A stretch of DNA of 64,000 bases. It comes from Gordius sp. MW1 (taxonomy: Eukaryota; Nematomorpha; Gordioida; Gordea; Gordiidae). The position numbers and the translations under genes are program-made. Below, piece after piece: positions 1 through 11,620 of the stretch. Numbering within the stretch: the stretch's first letter is position 1; every line of letters begins with the position of its first letter. Under the pieces are notes generated by a model. That model was not told the DNA's origin. It did no database searches and worked only from the letters and a program-made list of their open reading frames with translations. The stretch covers positions 7,586,413 to 7,650,412 of the forward strand of contig OZ038533.1 of assembly GCA_964036665.1 (NCBI GenBank). The letters run 5' to 3'.

Positions 1-1137
1 CCGGTAATTCCAGAAACACTCAGAAAAATAGTTTTCGACCATTTCCACACTATATCACACCCAGGTATACGCGCCACTGTGAAACTAATTACAAATCGGG
101 TAGTCTGGCCGTCAATAAACAAAGACGTTGTGAGATGGGCAAGAACTTGTGAAAGGTGCCAACGATGCAAGGTATTTCGACACACCGTTACAGTACCCGG
201 AACATTCGCTAAACCCGACGCCCGTTTTGCCCACATCCACATAGACTTGGTAGGGCCACTACCACCATCAAACGGATATACGCATATGTTAACAGCAGTG
301 GACCGATTCACCAGATGGCCCATGGCTATTCCTTTGAATGATACATCCACGGAGGTTATCGCAAAAAAGCTGATAGAACACTGGATTGCGAACTTCGGTG
401 TGCCACATACCATTACCACCGATAGAGGATCACAGTTCCAATCATCTCTCTTCCGAGAACTCTCCAATCTCTTAGGTTGCACACATATTAAAACAACCGC
501 CTACCATCCCGCCGCAAACGGACTCGTCGAACGATTCCATAGACAACTTAAAGAGTCGTTAAAAGCCGCCGGGGAGACTAAGTAGAACGAAATTTTACCA
601 TTGATATTATTAGGATTACGTTCAACTATCAAAGAAGACATAGGAGCAACAACAGCAGAATTGGTGTACGGTACGACCTTACGACTACCAGGAGACTTCG
701 TCCTAAAAACCGAACCTAACCCATTACAACATCATTTCGTTGACAAGCTCAGGAGGACCATGGCAAAAATTCCTTACCCCATACCAAAACACCATGCTAC
801 AACAAAAGAACAAGTTAGCAGCTACCTGTTCGAAGCAACCCACGTGTTCGTCAGACACGACGCCGTCAGTAAGCCACTCTCTCCAACGTATGACGGTCCT
901 TACAAAGTATTGAAACGTGAACCAAAATACTTCGTCATTGAAAAAAATGGTAAAAGAGATTCTGTCTCGATAGACAGATTAAAACCCTGCCATCGAAGCA
1001 GAGAGGAACCACCCTTTCAGACCGCCGACGAAACGCAAGCTGAGGCACCGACACAAGAAGCAGAAGAACCAACCAAAATAACTAGAAAAGGCAGAAAGGT
1101 CCATTGGCCGAAAAACCTTCGGGAATACATCACATAG
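1..1137 (+). mobile_element. Ty3/Gypsy pol fragment: integrase and C-terminal tail (fossil)
   Basis: The window opens inside the integrase part of a Ty3/Gypsy retrotransposon. A zinc-binding HHCC module (HFHTISHPG, then CERC) is followed by the catalytic core with HIDLVGP, TTDRGSQF and NGLVERF. The last two acidic residues are 35 apart, the DD35E spacing. Downstream come the GATTAELVYG block, a DGPYKVL block and the IDRLKP box. The short basic end (VHWPKNLREYIT) resembles the CsRn1/Kabuki-like group of Gypsy elements; this clade call is inference. Protease, reverse transcriptase and the 5' LTR lie outside the window. The piece is broken, with about one break in the visible part. It is followed directly by a polypurine tract and a putative 3' LTR. 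Confidence 0.85.
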
Positions 1138-1184
1138 TTTTTAGCCAACTCTTATCGACATATTTAAAACTTTAAATATATCTG

Positions 1185-1196
1185 GAAGGGGAGTAT
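1185..1196 (+). other. Polypurine tract of the Gypsy fossil
   Basis: A purine run (ggaaggggag) sits just before the TGTGGCG start of the putative 3' LTR. This is where plus-strand priming occurs in LTR elements. Confidence 0.55.
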
Positions 1197-1480
1197 TGTG
1201 GCGTTTTAGACATTGGCGAGATAAAGTAGCGAACGGACATTCACTTCACTTTTATTTGTCGATTAAAAATCATCCATCCATGAACAATTCCTTCCGTCAT
1301 CATAAAATTCATCTTATCGCTCAAATAACATTCATCGCTAATATCTCAAATAACATTCATCGCTAATATCTCAAATAACATTCATCGCTAATATCAATAT
1401 TTGTTTATTAATATTTCATTTGCATTATTATCGCGCGTGTGAAAATACAGAAAATAAACAACTACCTAACAATCATTACA
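1197..1480 (+). repeat. Putative 3' LTR of the Gypsy fossil
   Basis: Begins TGTGGCGTTTTAG right after the polypurine tract and ends ...AATCATTACA, so it has TG...CA termini and is about 284 bp long. An AATAAA-type signal lies near 1453. The 5' LTR is outside the window, so neither end can be confirmed by comparison. The 3' end was chosen only from the terminal dinucleotide. Confidence 0.5.
1311..1395 (+). repeat. 25-bp tandem repeat inside the putative LTR
   Basis: The unit ttcatcgctaatatctcaaa(taaca) occurs at 1331-1355 and 1356-1380 and in part at 1381-1395. A diverged copy precedes it at 1311-1330. Confidence 0.85.
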
Positions 1481-1924
1481 CGCTATATGATAAGCTAAAA
1501 GTATAGTTGGTTGGTAAGAAAACTTTATTTTTGGGGTCCCGATTTGCACCTTGGCGTAAATTTAAAATTTTGTCGCATGAAGGGGTTTATCACTAGCATA
1601 TATAGCGTAAACGAATTTTTTCTTCTTATTGGATCAGGTATATATAACATTACTTGATATAATATATATTAGAATGCGCAATTGAAAAGTTTAAATTATT
1701 TCGAGAAAAAGTGCATGATTTTGGGGTAAACTCAATATATAAAATTAATGTGAAAGAAGAGCTTATGCTTAAAGCCAAATCTGGAGAAATTTTATACAAA
1801 CTGTATACATTGGTTATATGTTTTAATAATAATGTACATATTCAAAAATGGGGGCGTGCCATAATTTTAAATATAAATTCTGAGTAACATTAATTTATTG
1901 TTATAATTTTTAACTGTTATTTAG

Positions 1925-3688
1925 CTCCTTGGCCACTGTTTCCTTGAAGGTGTTTTTTGTAGATTATGGAAATGTAGAAGACATAAATGTTACTGAAACT
2001 AGAATTTTCATTGGAAAAGAAATTCCACAAGAAATATATCTTTACCCACTGAGTCTTATCCCTTGTTCTTTATATAAAAATGATAACAAGGTAATTAAAT
2101 AATTTGATTATAATGTTAGTTTGGGCCTTTACTTGTAATAATCTTTTGAATCAGATTCTTTATTAATTTATGCAAATTTTCTTTATGATTGAAACAAATT
2201 AACTGATAATATGTATTTTAAGAGTTTTTTTTAATAAGGTGCACAACAAAGACGTTAATCAAAAGTTTTGTGACATAGTTCGACTACATAATGGAAATTT
2301 AGATGTTAAAATTGAAATGCATTCCACTGGAATATATTACCTTGTTTCCCTTTTTATTCCAAACATTTATGAGAAAACAAGGTAAATTTTTTTAAAATGG
2401 TGATGCATCTGTTTTTTATTACATTATATGTAAATTGCTTAACTTATTTAATGAAGCATATAAATACTTAGTTTTTTTTTAATACTATTACTAAACCACC
2501 TTCTTATTATTATATTTTTTCAAATGAAGTAAGCACTTTATAATCCTATGTGATGCTATTTTAAGAGTTATACCCTAAATGTTTTTGATCGAGAAAGTGT
2601 TTATAGTAAATATTTTTTAAATTTATTAATATTTCTAAGGGAAAACTGGCATTAAGATCAAATTACTTTGTTAAGTTGTTTAGTCTAACTATAATATCAA
2701 ATTAAAAACTTTTGATTAAAACTTGGACCATTTTATAAAAAAATACAATTTAAACTCTATTAAATTGTTAAGCATAAATGCAAATCAAAAGTTAGTTTTT
2801 TTAATTAGAAAGCTTTTATATATATATATCATTTTTGAGGTCTTTAAAATGAAATGTGTGCTTGAAAATTATGTTTCAAAATAATTGAGATGATGTTTTT
2901 GTCATTTAGTTTTGGAAAATTAATTTAATTACAGTATCTAAATAAAAGTCAACATATAATTAATAACATTCAAAGAGAAAATATAATAAAAATATAAAGG
3001 TTTATTTTGAAGTTTTAAAGTTATTTTGAATTATGTATGGTATATTTAACCAATAAAAGTTTCTAAAAGGCTAAAATAATTTGCTTGAAAAATTTAAATT
3101 TATAAAACATATTGTAAAATCAATTTGCTAATAAAAATTCAACGCGTTTTAGGTATATATTTGTCACAACTTCTGATTAAGGTTATTTTAAAATTTTCAT
3201 GATGCGTACACACAATTTTGTAAATTTGGTAAATAAAATTTGGTAGTGTTTAATTTTTTAAAATAAATTAATTAAAAATAGCTTGGCTATAGTTAACAAA
3301 GTTTATGAAAAATTTTGGTTAGGGGAAACCAGCATTTTATATTATAAAAATTGATTAATTCTTGCAAATTCACAAAAAAAAGTTCGATTTCATTATTATT
3401 TTAAATTTCAGCATTATTTTACATTAAAATATTTGTTTTTATTCATTTGTTAAATTTGAAATAAATGTTTAAAGATTTAAAGGAACATTCACCGTATATA
3501 ATTAAGAGATGATTGTCGATATAAAAAGCAGCAAAACCTAAAAAGCAATGAAACATAAGTTTTTTTGATTGAATTTTTTAGTAATAATTTAATCTTTTGC
3601 ACATCCGATCAAATTTTATCTCAGCAAAATGAGAAATTTTTATCCCTCTTGACTCAACATTTTTTAAAGGAGTCAAGATTGATTTTAG
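1925..3688 (+). CDS. Tudor-domain protein, three exons (partial)
   Basis: Exon A (1925-2090) follows a taactgttatttag acceptor. It encodes the hallmark Tudor strand VFFVDYGNVEDI, then a helix-like stretch ending in PCSLYKNDNK before a GTAATT donor. Exon B (2239-2381) starts in the matching phase 0, encodes VHNKDVNQKFCDIVRLHNGN...YLVSLFIP and ends AACAAG|GTAAAT. Exon C (3582-3688) follows a T-rich acceptor (gaattttttag), again in matching phase, and ends TTTTAG|GTGAGA; it could instead read on to a stop at 3778-3780. Tudor domains bind methylated arginine, often in PIWI/piRNA proteins. The start of the domain (the WYRA-type strand) and the rest of the gene were not found. A gypsy 3' LTR lies about 440 bp upstream. 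The Tudor call is strong for exon A, fair for B and weak for C. Confidence 0.65.
2391..3571. other. AT-rich intron-like stretch
   Basis: Lies between the second and third Tudor-gene exons. It holds only AT-rich sequence with homopolymer runs; no coding or repeat structure was recognised. Confidence 0.5.
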
Positions 3689-3780
3689 GTGAGAGCGTGG
3701 TCGATTGCAAGAAAAATACAAAAATAGAAAATGCAGATCATTTGGCACAATTGTTTATGGGATGTCATATTTTAATTTAA

Positions 3781-4401
3781 ACTTCAAAACTTAAAAATAT
3801 ATGAAACATATTGGACGGATGGACAACTAAATATAATGAGGATTCATATAACGTAGCCCTTACTTGGGACAGATAGTAGCTTTTTTATAATTTCATTCTT
3901 TGACAAATGTTTTTGGCACAATAATTTTTTAATAATCACTTTTATTTTTGCAGTTTAAAATGCTGTATAAAAAAGGGAATGGGTATAATAGAATGAAGTA
4001 AGATTAGCCCTTGCTGATTTAGTTTCTTATGGTTATTTTTTACTAACAAGTATTAAAATGGGTCTTCATTTTTGACTCATTTATAACATGCCAATATTTT
4101 TAAACTATCATTTTTCTTTATTTTTAGTTATCAAAATATTTAACAGATTAAAATGTTGTGTAAACATAAAATTATTCTGAACGGGTAAAACCTGCCGAGG
4201 CATTAAAATTTATTAGGATTTATTTAAGCTTCTGTACAAGTGATCAAAACCAATCGTCTTTCTAACATTTTTATGGTTACTTGTGGCCGCATAATTTAAA
4301 ATTTGCATAATTTAACCCAAATTAATTAAAAAGGCAAATGGTGGAAGTGATAGCAAACTAAATATATTCTGTGCAAATAACGACAAATCCATTTTTTTTA
4401 T
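3781..4401. other. AT-rich, no gene seen
   Basis: No open frame of note. A short stretch near 3810-3860 reads WTTKYNEDSYNVALTW in one frame. It may be a further exon or a transposase scrap and was not called. Confidence 0.4.
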
Positions 4402-4409
4402 CTTAGGAA
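4402..4409 (+). repeat. Target-site duplication, left copy (cttaggaa)
   Basis: Exact 8-bp match to 5875-5882, flanking the hAT-type element between them. Confidence 0.85.
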
Positions 4410-5874
4410 CAGTGGCATAGCTAAGGTGGGACCAAGCCCCCCCTCCACCCAAGAGAAAAATATTGACCCTCGGGCCCCTCCTTTAACAAAATTTAAATTA
4501 TTTCATTTTACTTTATTAATACCACGAATCAATTGGGTAAAGTGTTTTATATTATTATTAAAAAGTTCATTTGTAATATTACCAAGGTGCTGAAAGGCTG
4601 TGAAAAGGGTACTTTATTTTTATTCATTTATTTCTAATCATGAGTAGAAAACAGAAAGAATCGATGCTTTTGCATGGGAAAAATCAATTTGATAAAATGT
4701 CGGTTTAAAAAATTAGCTTTTAAAGCTAACATATATAAAATTGGTCTATCATTTTCAAAAAAATGTAATTTCTTATTTGTATTTAATTACGTAGAGCCAC
4801 CGACGACCCCAGCTCGAAGTGTTTTTTATTTTAGACCTCTTAACCCGTAAATCTTAAGCAAATTTTATATTTTTTATTAATTTCATCTTTTATATGTATA
4901 ATAAAAAATTTCTTGCTGCTTTTAGATAATTAAAACCAAGAATGAGTCTAGCAATAAATAACGACAAATCCAAGTTTCATGTTAAATTTAATTGTTTTAA
5001 ATTATAATGTTTTAACTTAATAATTATTGATGTCAATTTTAGGAATTAAATAAGCTTAATATATTGTTATCTTTAAATTTAAAATTCATGTTTGCTTATA
5101 TAAAAACATGAAAAAGATTTTACAATTTTGGGCAAAATTTTATTACAAAAATCTCGTTTTGATTTATTTTATTAAATATTCGGTCATAACACCAATATCA
5201 TTTTGTAGTTTTACATATTCTTTGTATAAACTTACGCTCAATAATTTTAAAGAGCTTGATTGACGTGGGAAGAGTTAAACTGATGGGATATTTGATATTG
5301 ATAAGGCTGAAAAGGTACGAGTTTAAGCTAATTCGATATTTGTAGCAGAGGTCAGATTTATTAAAATTTCTGATCATACCCGGCCCGGCCCGATTTTAAA
5401 ACTAAGCTGCCCGCCTGAACCCTTCTAAATGACCGCCTGATTAGAATTGCCCGGCACGAAATGATGTTTTAATTTTTAGAAACAATATTGTTATATTTTA
5501 GAAAAAATGTTGTCCGATTTTTTTCGATAAAAGCTCAAATAAAAAAGTGACAAAATAATACACTAAATATCATTGAGCCCGAATCTTGATTTGTAGCCCG
5601 CCCGAAAAGCAACATTTAAGGCAGTTGCTCGGGCACCAGGCCGGGCTTTTATGGTCTCTAATTTGTAGGGTATAAGGGGAAGTTCATAGAATATCGTTGA
5701 CCATTTACTTTGACAAACAGGTATGGGGAAAAAATTTAACCGACGTTTACCCCTACCTTACTTGATTAAAATTTATGCTTCCACCCCCCTTCCCCCCAGG
5801 GGTGGAACTCTAGCTAAATTTATGCTTCCCCCCCCCCATTTCCCCCCAGGGGTGGAACTCTAGCTACGCCACTG
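4410..5874 (+). mobile_element. Non-autonomous hAT element, CAGTGGC family
   Basis: About 1.46 kb with terminal inverted repeats CAGTGGCATAGCTA / TAGCTACGCCACTG (one mismatch) and an exact 8-bp target duplication, cttaggaa, on both sides. An 8-bp duplication with CAG...CTG ends is diagnostic of hAT transposons. C/G-rich runs lie just inside both ends. No transposase frame is left, so it would have depended on a relative. A second hAT-type element (5346-5660) sits inside it and is therefore younger. Confidence 0.85.
5346..5660 (+). mobile_element. hAT MITE, CAGAGGTC family (nested)
   Basis: A 315-bp element with ends CAGAGGTCAGATT and ...TGGTCTCTA. It is flanked by the exact 8-bp duplication atttgtag (5338-5345 and 5661-5668). 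Subterminal zones are full of CCCGG/GCCCG motifs, probably the transposase-binding sites seen in hAT families. A longer relative with the same ends is at 39186-40286. Confidence 0.85.
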
Positions 5875-5882
5875 CTTAGGAA
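5875..5882 (+). repeat. Target-site duplication, right copy (cttaggaa)
   Basis: Exact copy of 4402-4409 at the right end of the hAT element. Confidence 0.85.
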
Positions 5883-6276
5883 CGATTTGCTTAAGCATTT
5901 ATTAATGGACACAGGAGCCTTAAGTGGGCCATTTATTAAATCATATATACCTCAACATTGATAATTACTTTTCACTATACATTAGCAATTACGATGAAAA
6001 TCCCGACACCTTCTCTTTGGCTCATATGCTTATGCCATCAATCAAGGTATTTAAATAATAATGCGTCAAATAGCAATATTAGGAAAAATCCAAGGACGAT
6101 CCAAACTTAGTGCAGTTTAAACGGGAGCTTACTATCAACACCTTTCAAGGCATCCAAAGGCCTATCATTATTACTTAAATTAAAACCATGCCTTAAATAT
6201 TTAATTTTTTATTATTTAACATTTCATAAATTATCATTATTTTGTATCAAGTTTCTGAACATTTGTCGAATAGTAT
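5883..6276. other. 3' flank of sideroflexin gene, no feature seen
   Basis: AT-rich; probably includes the 3' UTR of the minus-strand gene that starts at 6277. No clear terminator or gene. Confidence 0.4.
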
Positions 6277-8418
6277 CTATATTCCTTTATTAAAATACAC
6301 ATAAGGATCTTGATTAGAAAATAGATGTTGATCGTGAAGAGAATCTTCTAATTTGCTCTTTAAAATCTTGACAAAGGTCTTAATATCAGTAAAAGTGTAG
6401 TCTATTACCTTTGACTTTTGAGGGAAAAGTGCGATCGCCATTGGCATGGCAAAGAAAAAACAGAGTGTGCAAACTCCTACATTTATGGGATATACATATT
6501 TGGGGTGTTTTGTTACCCAATTCTTCCTTAAAACAAAATTACATGCGTGTATTTTGATAAATGTCATAACATACTTAAGAAAGTAACTCATAATAACTGG
6601 TGGAATGAGGAGTATAGGGATTGGCAATATAACACGAGTTATGGCTGTCTCCATAATAGCCTTATAAATAGATGTATGTGAAAAATATCTATAATGTTGA
6701 AAGAATATACGTCAGAAATTAATTTTCTTGTATTAATTTTATGTGAATTTGTTTGAATTAAAACTAATATTAAAATAAAATAAAACCAACATTCTCTAAC
6801 AATTAATTTCCATTTCAAAAGTTAAAAAAAACTTAATTCGATCAACTTGTTTAATATGACAGACTATGTTCGATTTTATTTAGTTTTTGGGGTATAAATA
6901 CATTATTTAATTTACCCTAAACAATAAATGGTAGACTATCAATTAATTTGAAAAAAATAATAACTTACGCACTTGTTTAGCAGCTACTTTTGATAGACCT
7001 AATTCGTTCCCCATTTTATCAGTAATCTTGATTCCTGTCATAAACTCGGGATAGCGCATACTTATCAAGTTGACTAAATTTGCAAACGCTAAAATGATAA
7101 AATATATCTTTAATGATAGCATTCTTAAAAATTTTACAATATTATAACGATTTTTTGAAATGGTTTCGTGATATTTTTAAAGGTACATTACAAATAAATT
7201 TTATCTTAGTTAAATATGATTGATCCATCTTTAATAATTATGATTTGAGACTTTTAGTTTTTTTAAATCATTCTCTAAAGTTTTTGTATTATATTAGTTT
7301 TTTGTATGAGTAAAACAGAATATTTTAGAGAATAAAAACTGGTTCTTATTCTAATCAACAATATACAAATTAAATTGTTAACACTATACCATGCTTATAT
7401 TACCGACAGAGACGAATGGAATCATTTTCCGACATAATGGGGGTATACTTTTGGGATCGTATTTATTTACCAAGGATTGTAACCCTTTAAATAAGTGTAT
7501 ATTAGTGTTATGAATAAAAAATTAAAATATAATTTAATTACATAAATAATTATAACTCTAATTAAAAATGATCATTAAATATGAGAATTAGTATTTAAAA
7601 GTAACTAAAAACGATGATTTGAAAATAAAAATATTTGGATTAAATACAAATTGAAAAATCTTGTTACCCACAGCTATTCCCATGGCACTCGTGGTAGCCA
7701 AGAAATAGCTTTTTATCATGAGGGACGGGTGGCAAGGCTAAAAATAAAAATATAAAATTTAGTGCTTCCTAAACTTTGGCATTAAATAATTAAGGTGCTG
7801 AACTAATTGGAAAATCTAAAAATTATACAGATGGCATATTACTAAGATCTCTCCCAGTGTCTAACAAAGTCAAGTTTGTGCGCACAAAGTTACTATAAAA
7901 ATTGCGCCATATTATTTAACCGAGGAAAAAAATTAAAAAACGCATTTGCATTAATTTGCCAAAATAAACAGTAAGAGACGCATTTTTACCGAGCCAATCA
8001 CCATAATATTCATAATATAGTATGTGGTTTTAATGAAGCCTTTAATGCCAAATTCAAACTCAGTAATTTATAGCTATATATATGAATTGATAAAAACTAA
8101 GCGTGGACGCACCATTGAAGAATTTCGGTTGGCGAAGTTAAAACAGGCATTTTGGGTTTGGTTAAGCCATTGGAAAAAGAGGATATGGCGCATAGATTGT
8201 TGGCCCGGTGAAAGGAGTCCTGCCACGATGGGGATGCCAGACAGCACAAATCCTGACATGGTGAAGAGGGGAAATATTCTTTTTCCCGTGTCGGGGTGGA
8301 TATTTGCGGACACGTATTTCGCTGCTTCCCACAAATAATTGTTAGTCGATGAGTCTACGTTGAGAAAGTCTCCTCTCTCAAACCTTTTCAATGTCGCCAC
8401 GTATTTGTCCAATCTTTG
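6277..8418 (-). CDS. Sideroflexin-like mitochondrial carrier, five exons, N-terminus missing
   Basis: Sideroflexins are multi-pass inner-membrane proteins of mitochondria; SFXN1 imports serine for one-carbon metabolism. Exons, in coding order: 8418-8113 (LWEAAKY, IHPDTGKRI, FFQWLNQTQNACFNFANRN), 7737-7668 (YFLATTSAMGIAV), 7484-7404 (PPLCRKMIPFVSV), 7088-6973 (FANLVNLISMR, GNELGLSKVAAKQ) and 6660-6277 (PIPILLIPPVIM, FFFAMPMAIALFPQKS, ending YFNKGI and stop). Splice phases 0, 1, 1, 0 agree throughout, and every junction is GT-AG. This gives about 318 residues. The FANLVN...AAKQ and ALFPQKS blocks match the human SFXN1 pattern as I recall it. The last exon is ~30 residues longer than usual, with an insert around HACNFVLRKNW. 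Two donors are GTGCGT. The first ~50 residues, with the usual TDPR motif, were not found, so it may be a complete gene with a distant first exon or a decaying copy. Confidence 0.88.
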
Positions 8419-9147
8419 CTTGGTATATGAATTAAGTAGGAATAAACAAGTTTAAGCTATACCATTGGGGGTGGGGAAAACATCCGATTTTATATTATTG
8501 TAAACCAGACCAATATTAAAATTTAAAAGTGTTCAAGATTAGAAATTTATAAGCGCTTTTCATCAACAATATGAGTTTTTATAAATCTAGATTGATAATA
8601 GGGTATGTAAAAGTTAAGAATTTAGTAAAATCATTTTAAAAATGCGATAATATTTAAATATTATAAAAAAAGTCATATCACAATTTTTGTATTTTATACA
8701 AATATCGTCAAAAACGCCCTTCGCAATCCTGAACGAGAGGTATGACACCTTAAGCATGTCACATAGAATGAAACATCTAGGCCTCAAATAATCTATTTCA
8801 ATCAAGTGAGCTGATTAAATTTTATTCGTCAGAATAAAAAAACTATAATATGCCGAGTTTTCGAGAATAATTTGCACAATTATTTGAAACGATGACCACC
8901 TATATTTTCACAATCTCAAAAAAATAACTTTTATGTTGTGCCCAGGGAGAATATTTTATCATCACACACAAATTTTAAAAATATATATTAAAATTAATTT
9001 AAATTAATATTATCAAGATTTTTCTATTTTATACTATTTATTATAACATAACTAGATATGAAACGGTAGATCAAAAGAGAACTTAGATTATAGATACATG
9101 CTTACAGAACTATTAAACACATATTAATAAATTTAAATTAATTCATG
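8419..9147. other. Upstream of sideroflexin; first exon not located
   Basis: A minus-strand open stretch at 8614-8805 (reading CFILCDMLKVSYLSFRIAKG) lies where the missing N-terminal exon should be. It lacks the expected TDPR motif, so I do not assign it. Otherwise AT-rich. Confidence 0.35.
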
Positions 9148-9155
9148 CATCTAAG

Positions 9156-10189
9156 CAGTTTTGTTAAGGAGCGGCGCTGAGGAGAGGGAGTGGCTAACGC
9201 TCCTCCGCTACTTTAAATTTAATATATAAATTATATTATTTTTTAAATATTAATTATATTTGTTAATTAAAATTTAATGAAAATATAATTTTATTTTATT
9301 TAAATTTATTCATTATTAAATGTTGCGAGTTTTAAATTGATTTTTCATCTAATCATTTGAAACATCAAACATTAGTTTTTCCTTTTTATATTGAAAATTT
9401 TTTGAAAAAACCTTGTAAGTCATATTAATATTTATTTTATAGACATATAATAAAAAATAGTTTTATTATGGATCTAGTAGAGATTATAGAAGAAGAAACC
9501 AAATTTCCATTTCCACCATACAAAAAATATTTCAAGCTTATAGATGATAAAGTCAACTTATCAACTTAAAGGCGAAATGCCTATTGTGCATTAACAACAA
9601 AATGATTTCTTTCTCTAAAATCAGCAGCTTTAAGTAAAAAAACACCTTAAGGTAAAATCAATATTTCTTTATTTTATAATAATTTTTTTAAATGGTTTTA
9701 ATTATTTTTGGGCAATTCATTACATTAGTTGAGCTTGCTCTTTTATATTTATTTTAATTTTGTCATTAGATGTTCAACCTCCTTTTTTTCTAAATTTAAA
9801 TTTTTTTAATTGATTTGTAACATCCAAATTAAAAATATACATTTTATTATGGTAAAATTTTTACTTTGATCAATAAACTTGGAAAATAATTATTTATTTT
9901 CATTTTATATTAATAAAATAAGTAAAACAAAATAATAATAAAAAACTAATAAAATATTATAAATATTTTGATGTTTCATATAATATAAATAAAACGTTTT
10001 GATAAAAAAAATATGATTATGATTTTTTTTCGTGTACCTTCTAAAAAAATGAAAATCAAAGGAGCGGCACTCCATTAGTTGGAGCGGGAGCGCTCCTTTT
10101 AATATGTAGTAGCGGGAGCGGGAGTTCGCTCCTTTTGAGAAGGTAGGAGCGGGAGTCGCTACTTTTAAAAAGGAGCCTTAACAAGACTG
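9156..10189 (+). mobile_element. Non-autonomous hAT element with GGAGCG-rich ends
   Basis: 1034 bp, ends CAGTTTTGTTAAGG and CCTTAACAAGACTG, flanked by the exact 8-bp duplication catctaag (9148-9155 and 10190-10197). Both subterminal zones carry repeated GGAGCGG / CGCTCC motifs (9167-9210 and 10071-10176). Near 9469 a frame starts MDLVEIIEEETKFPFPPYKKYF and soon stops. It may be the start of a hAT transposase (the part before a BED-type zinc finger), which would make this an internal deletion derivative. Confidence 0.85.
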
Positions 10190-10197
10190 CATCTAAG

Positions 10198-11290
10198 TAA
10201 CTTTTTTTATTATAATTACTAAGCAATTCATAAGAATTAGGTGATTAAGCGAGATTGCTATAAAAACTTAGGAGGGTTTTAAAAAGTGGAGAAAGGAATT
10301 ATTTTGTAAAATATTTTAAAATATAAAATAATTTTTTGAGTTTTATGAATCAAATTTTTTGAATTTCATTAAAAATAAATATTATCGGCATATTTTCTTG
10401 CTTTAAATTAAAAATGAACAATTTATTTGATGCCGTTTTTTTTGGATAAACGTTTCAAAATTTTGCAGAACAGTATTTGTGTGTCATCTAGAGGTCTGCA
10501 ACGGGCCTGTTTAGGTCAATCGGCCTACCAGTTACAAACAATAAAGCACGGGCCCAGCCCGTCAAAATAATAAATGATCGGCCCGGGCTTGGCCTGTCAA
10601 TTTTATAAAAAGCCCGGCCCGGGCAAGTTAAAAAATTACTTTGCTTTTTTCATTTAAATTATACCTTACTTACCGAAATGTTTAATCTATATATATGTTA
10701 TAAAGTTAACAATAAGAATGTAAAAAAATCCGCAATAATTTCGGTTTCAGACGAGCTCTTCTTTTAAGAGGCGACCTCCCACAAATTTATACACTTGTCG
10801 GGATACATAACACGATATATGACATCAAAATACTTTTAACATTTAAGGTTAAAATTATAATAAAAGTTACTTGGCTTCTTTGCATTTCCACCATTTTAAA
10901 TCTTTTACTTTAATATTAAATAAATACAGTGATGTTTTATAAAGGAAACTTGAAGGAAGGACAACTTTTAAACTTAGTTTTTAACTTTTTAATGAAGATA
11001 TATATATATTCTCACATCAACTTGTAAGGCTTAAAAATAGTGAATTTATAAACTTATATGTTCCTATATGGTATAAATGGAATGGATTATGGATGGGGAT
11101 AGTCAGTGGGAGGTAATAACGGGCAGATGCCCCCTCCCCTAAATCCAAAACTTTTTAATCTAAAAAACATTTTTTTACCCCTCCCTTAATTATTAATGCC
11201 CCCTTTAATTCAAATATTGCTATCGCCGTGGAATTACATGCACATATAATCTGAATTAACACTCACATTGAAGTATTCATGAATGTCTAG
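10198..11290. other. AT-rich gap with one GC-rich hAT remnant
   Basis: Contains the CCCGG-rich fragment listed separately at 10490-10630. At 11120-11225 there are C-rich patches (cccctcccct, acccctccctt) like those in the CATGGGCGTA MITEs but without ends. No gene seen. Confidence 0.4.
10490..10630 (+). repeat. CCCGG-rich fragment related to the CAGAGGTC hAT family
   Basis: Starts AGAGGTCTGCAACGGG and carries repeated GGCCCGGGC/GCCCGGCCC motifs like the subterminal zones of the elements at 5346 and 39186. No second end or target duplication was found, so it is a truncated copy or a separate CG-rich family. Confidence 0.45.
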
Positions 11291-11292
11291 TA

Positions 11293-11620
11293 CAGTCAAA
11301 ACTGTTTAATTGCAAACCCTTGGGCCTGAAAAAATCGAGCTTAAACGATATTTCGCGATTAAACGATGGAAATAAAAGTATATGTACATCATATTAAATA
11401 TTCATTTCTTACGCTTCGCAATAAAACGATATTTTATATAATTATCTGGTTGATTTAAGGACTCGAAAATGTTTTTGAATATCCGATATTTACTATTAAG
11501 CGATTTGTCAATAAACGATGTTTTTGTTGATATTATCGTTTAAAAAAACAAAATGGCGGTTAACTTCGCGATTAAAAAATTTCCGCGATAATCCGATTTG
11601 CGATAAGGAAGTTTCGACTG
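11293..11620 (+). mobile_element. pogo/Tigger-like MITE
   Basis: 328 bp flanked by TA on both sides (11291-11292, 11621-11622). Its inverted ends are CAGTCAAAACTG and GGAAGTTTCGACTG; CAGTCGAAACTTCC on the reverse strand is a typical pogo-like terminus. Internal sequence repeats the motif TTAAACGATATTTCGCG and variants. No transposase remains. Confidence 0.75.

Noticed and set aside
8024-8338. Plus-strand open frame of about 104 residues
   Set aside because: It is antisense to the well-supported first visible exon of the sideroflexin gene.
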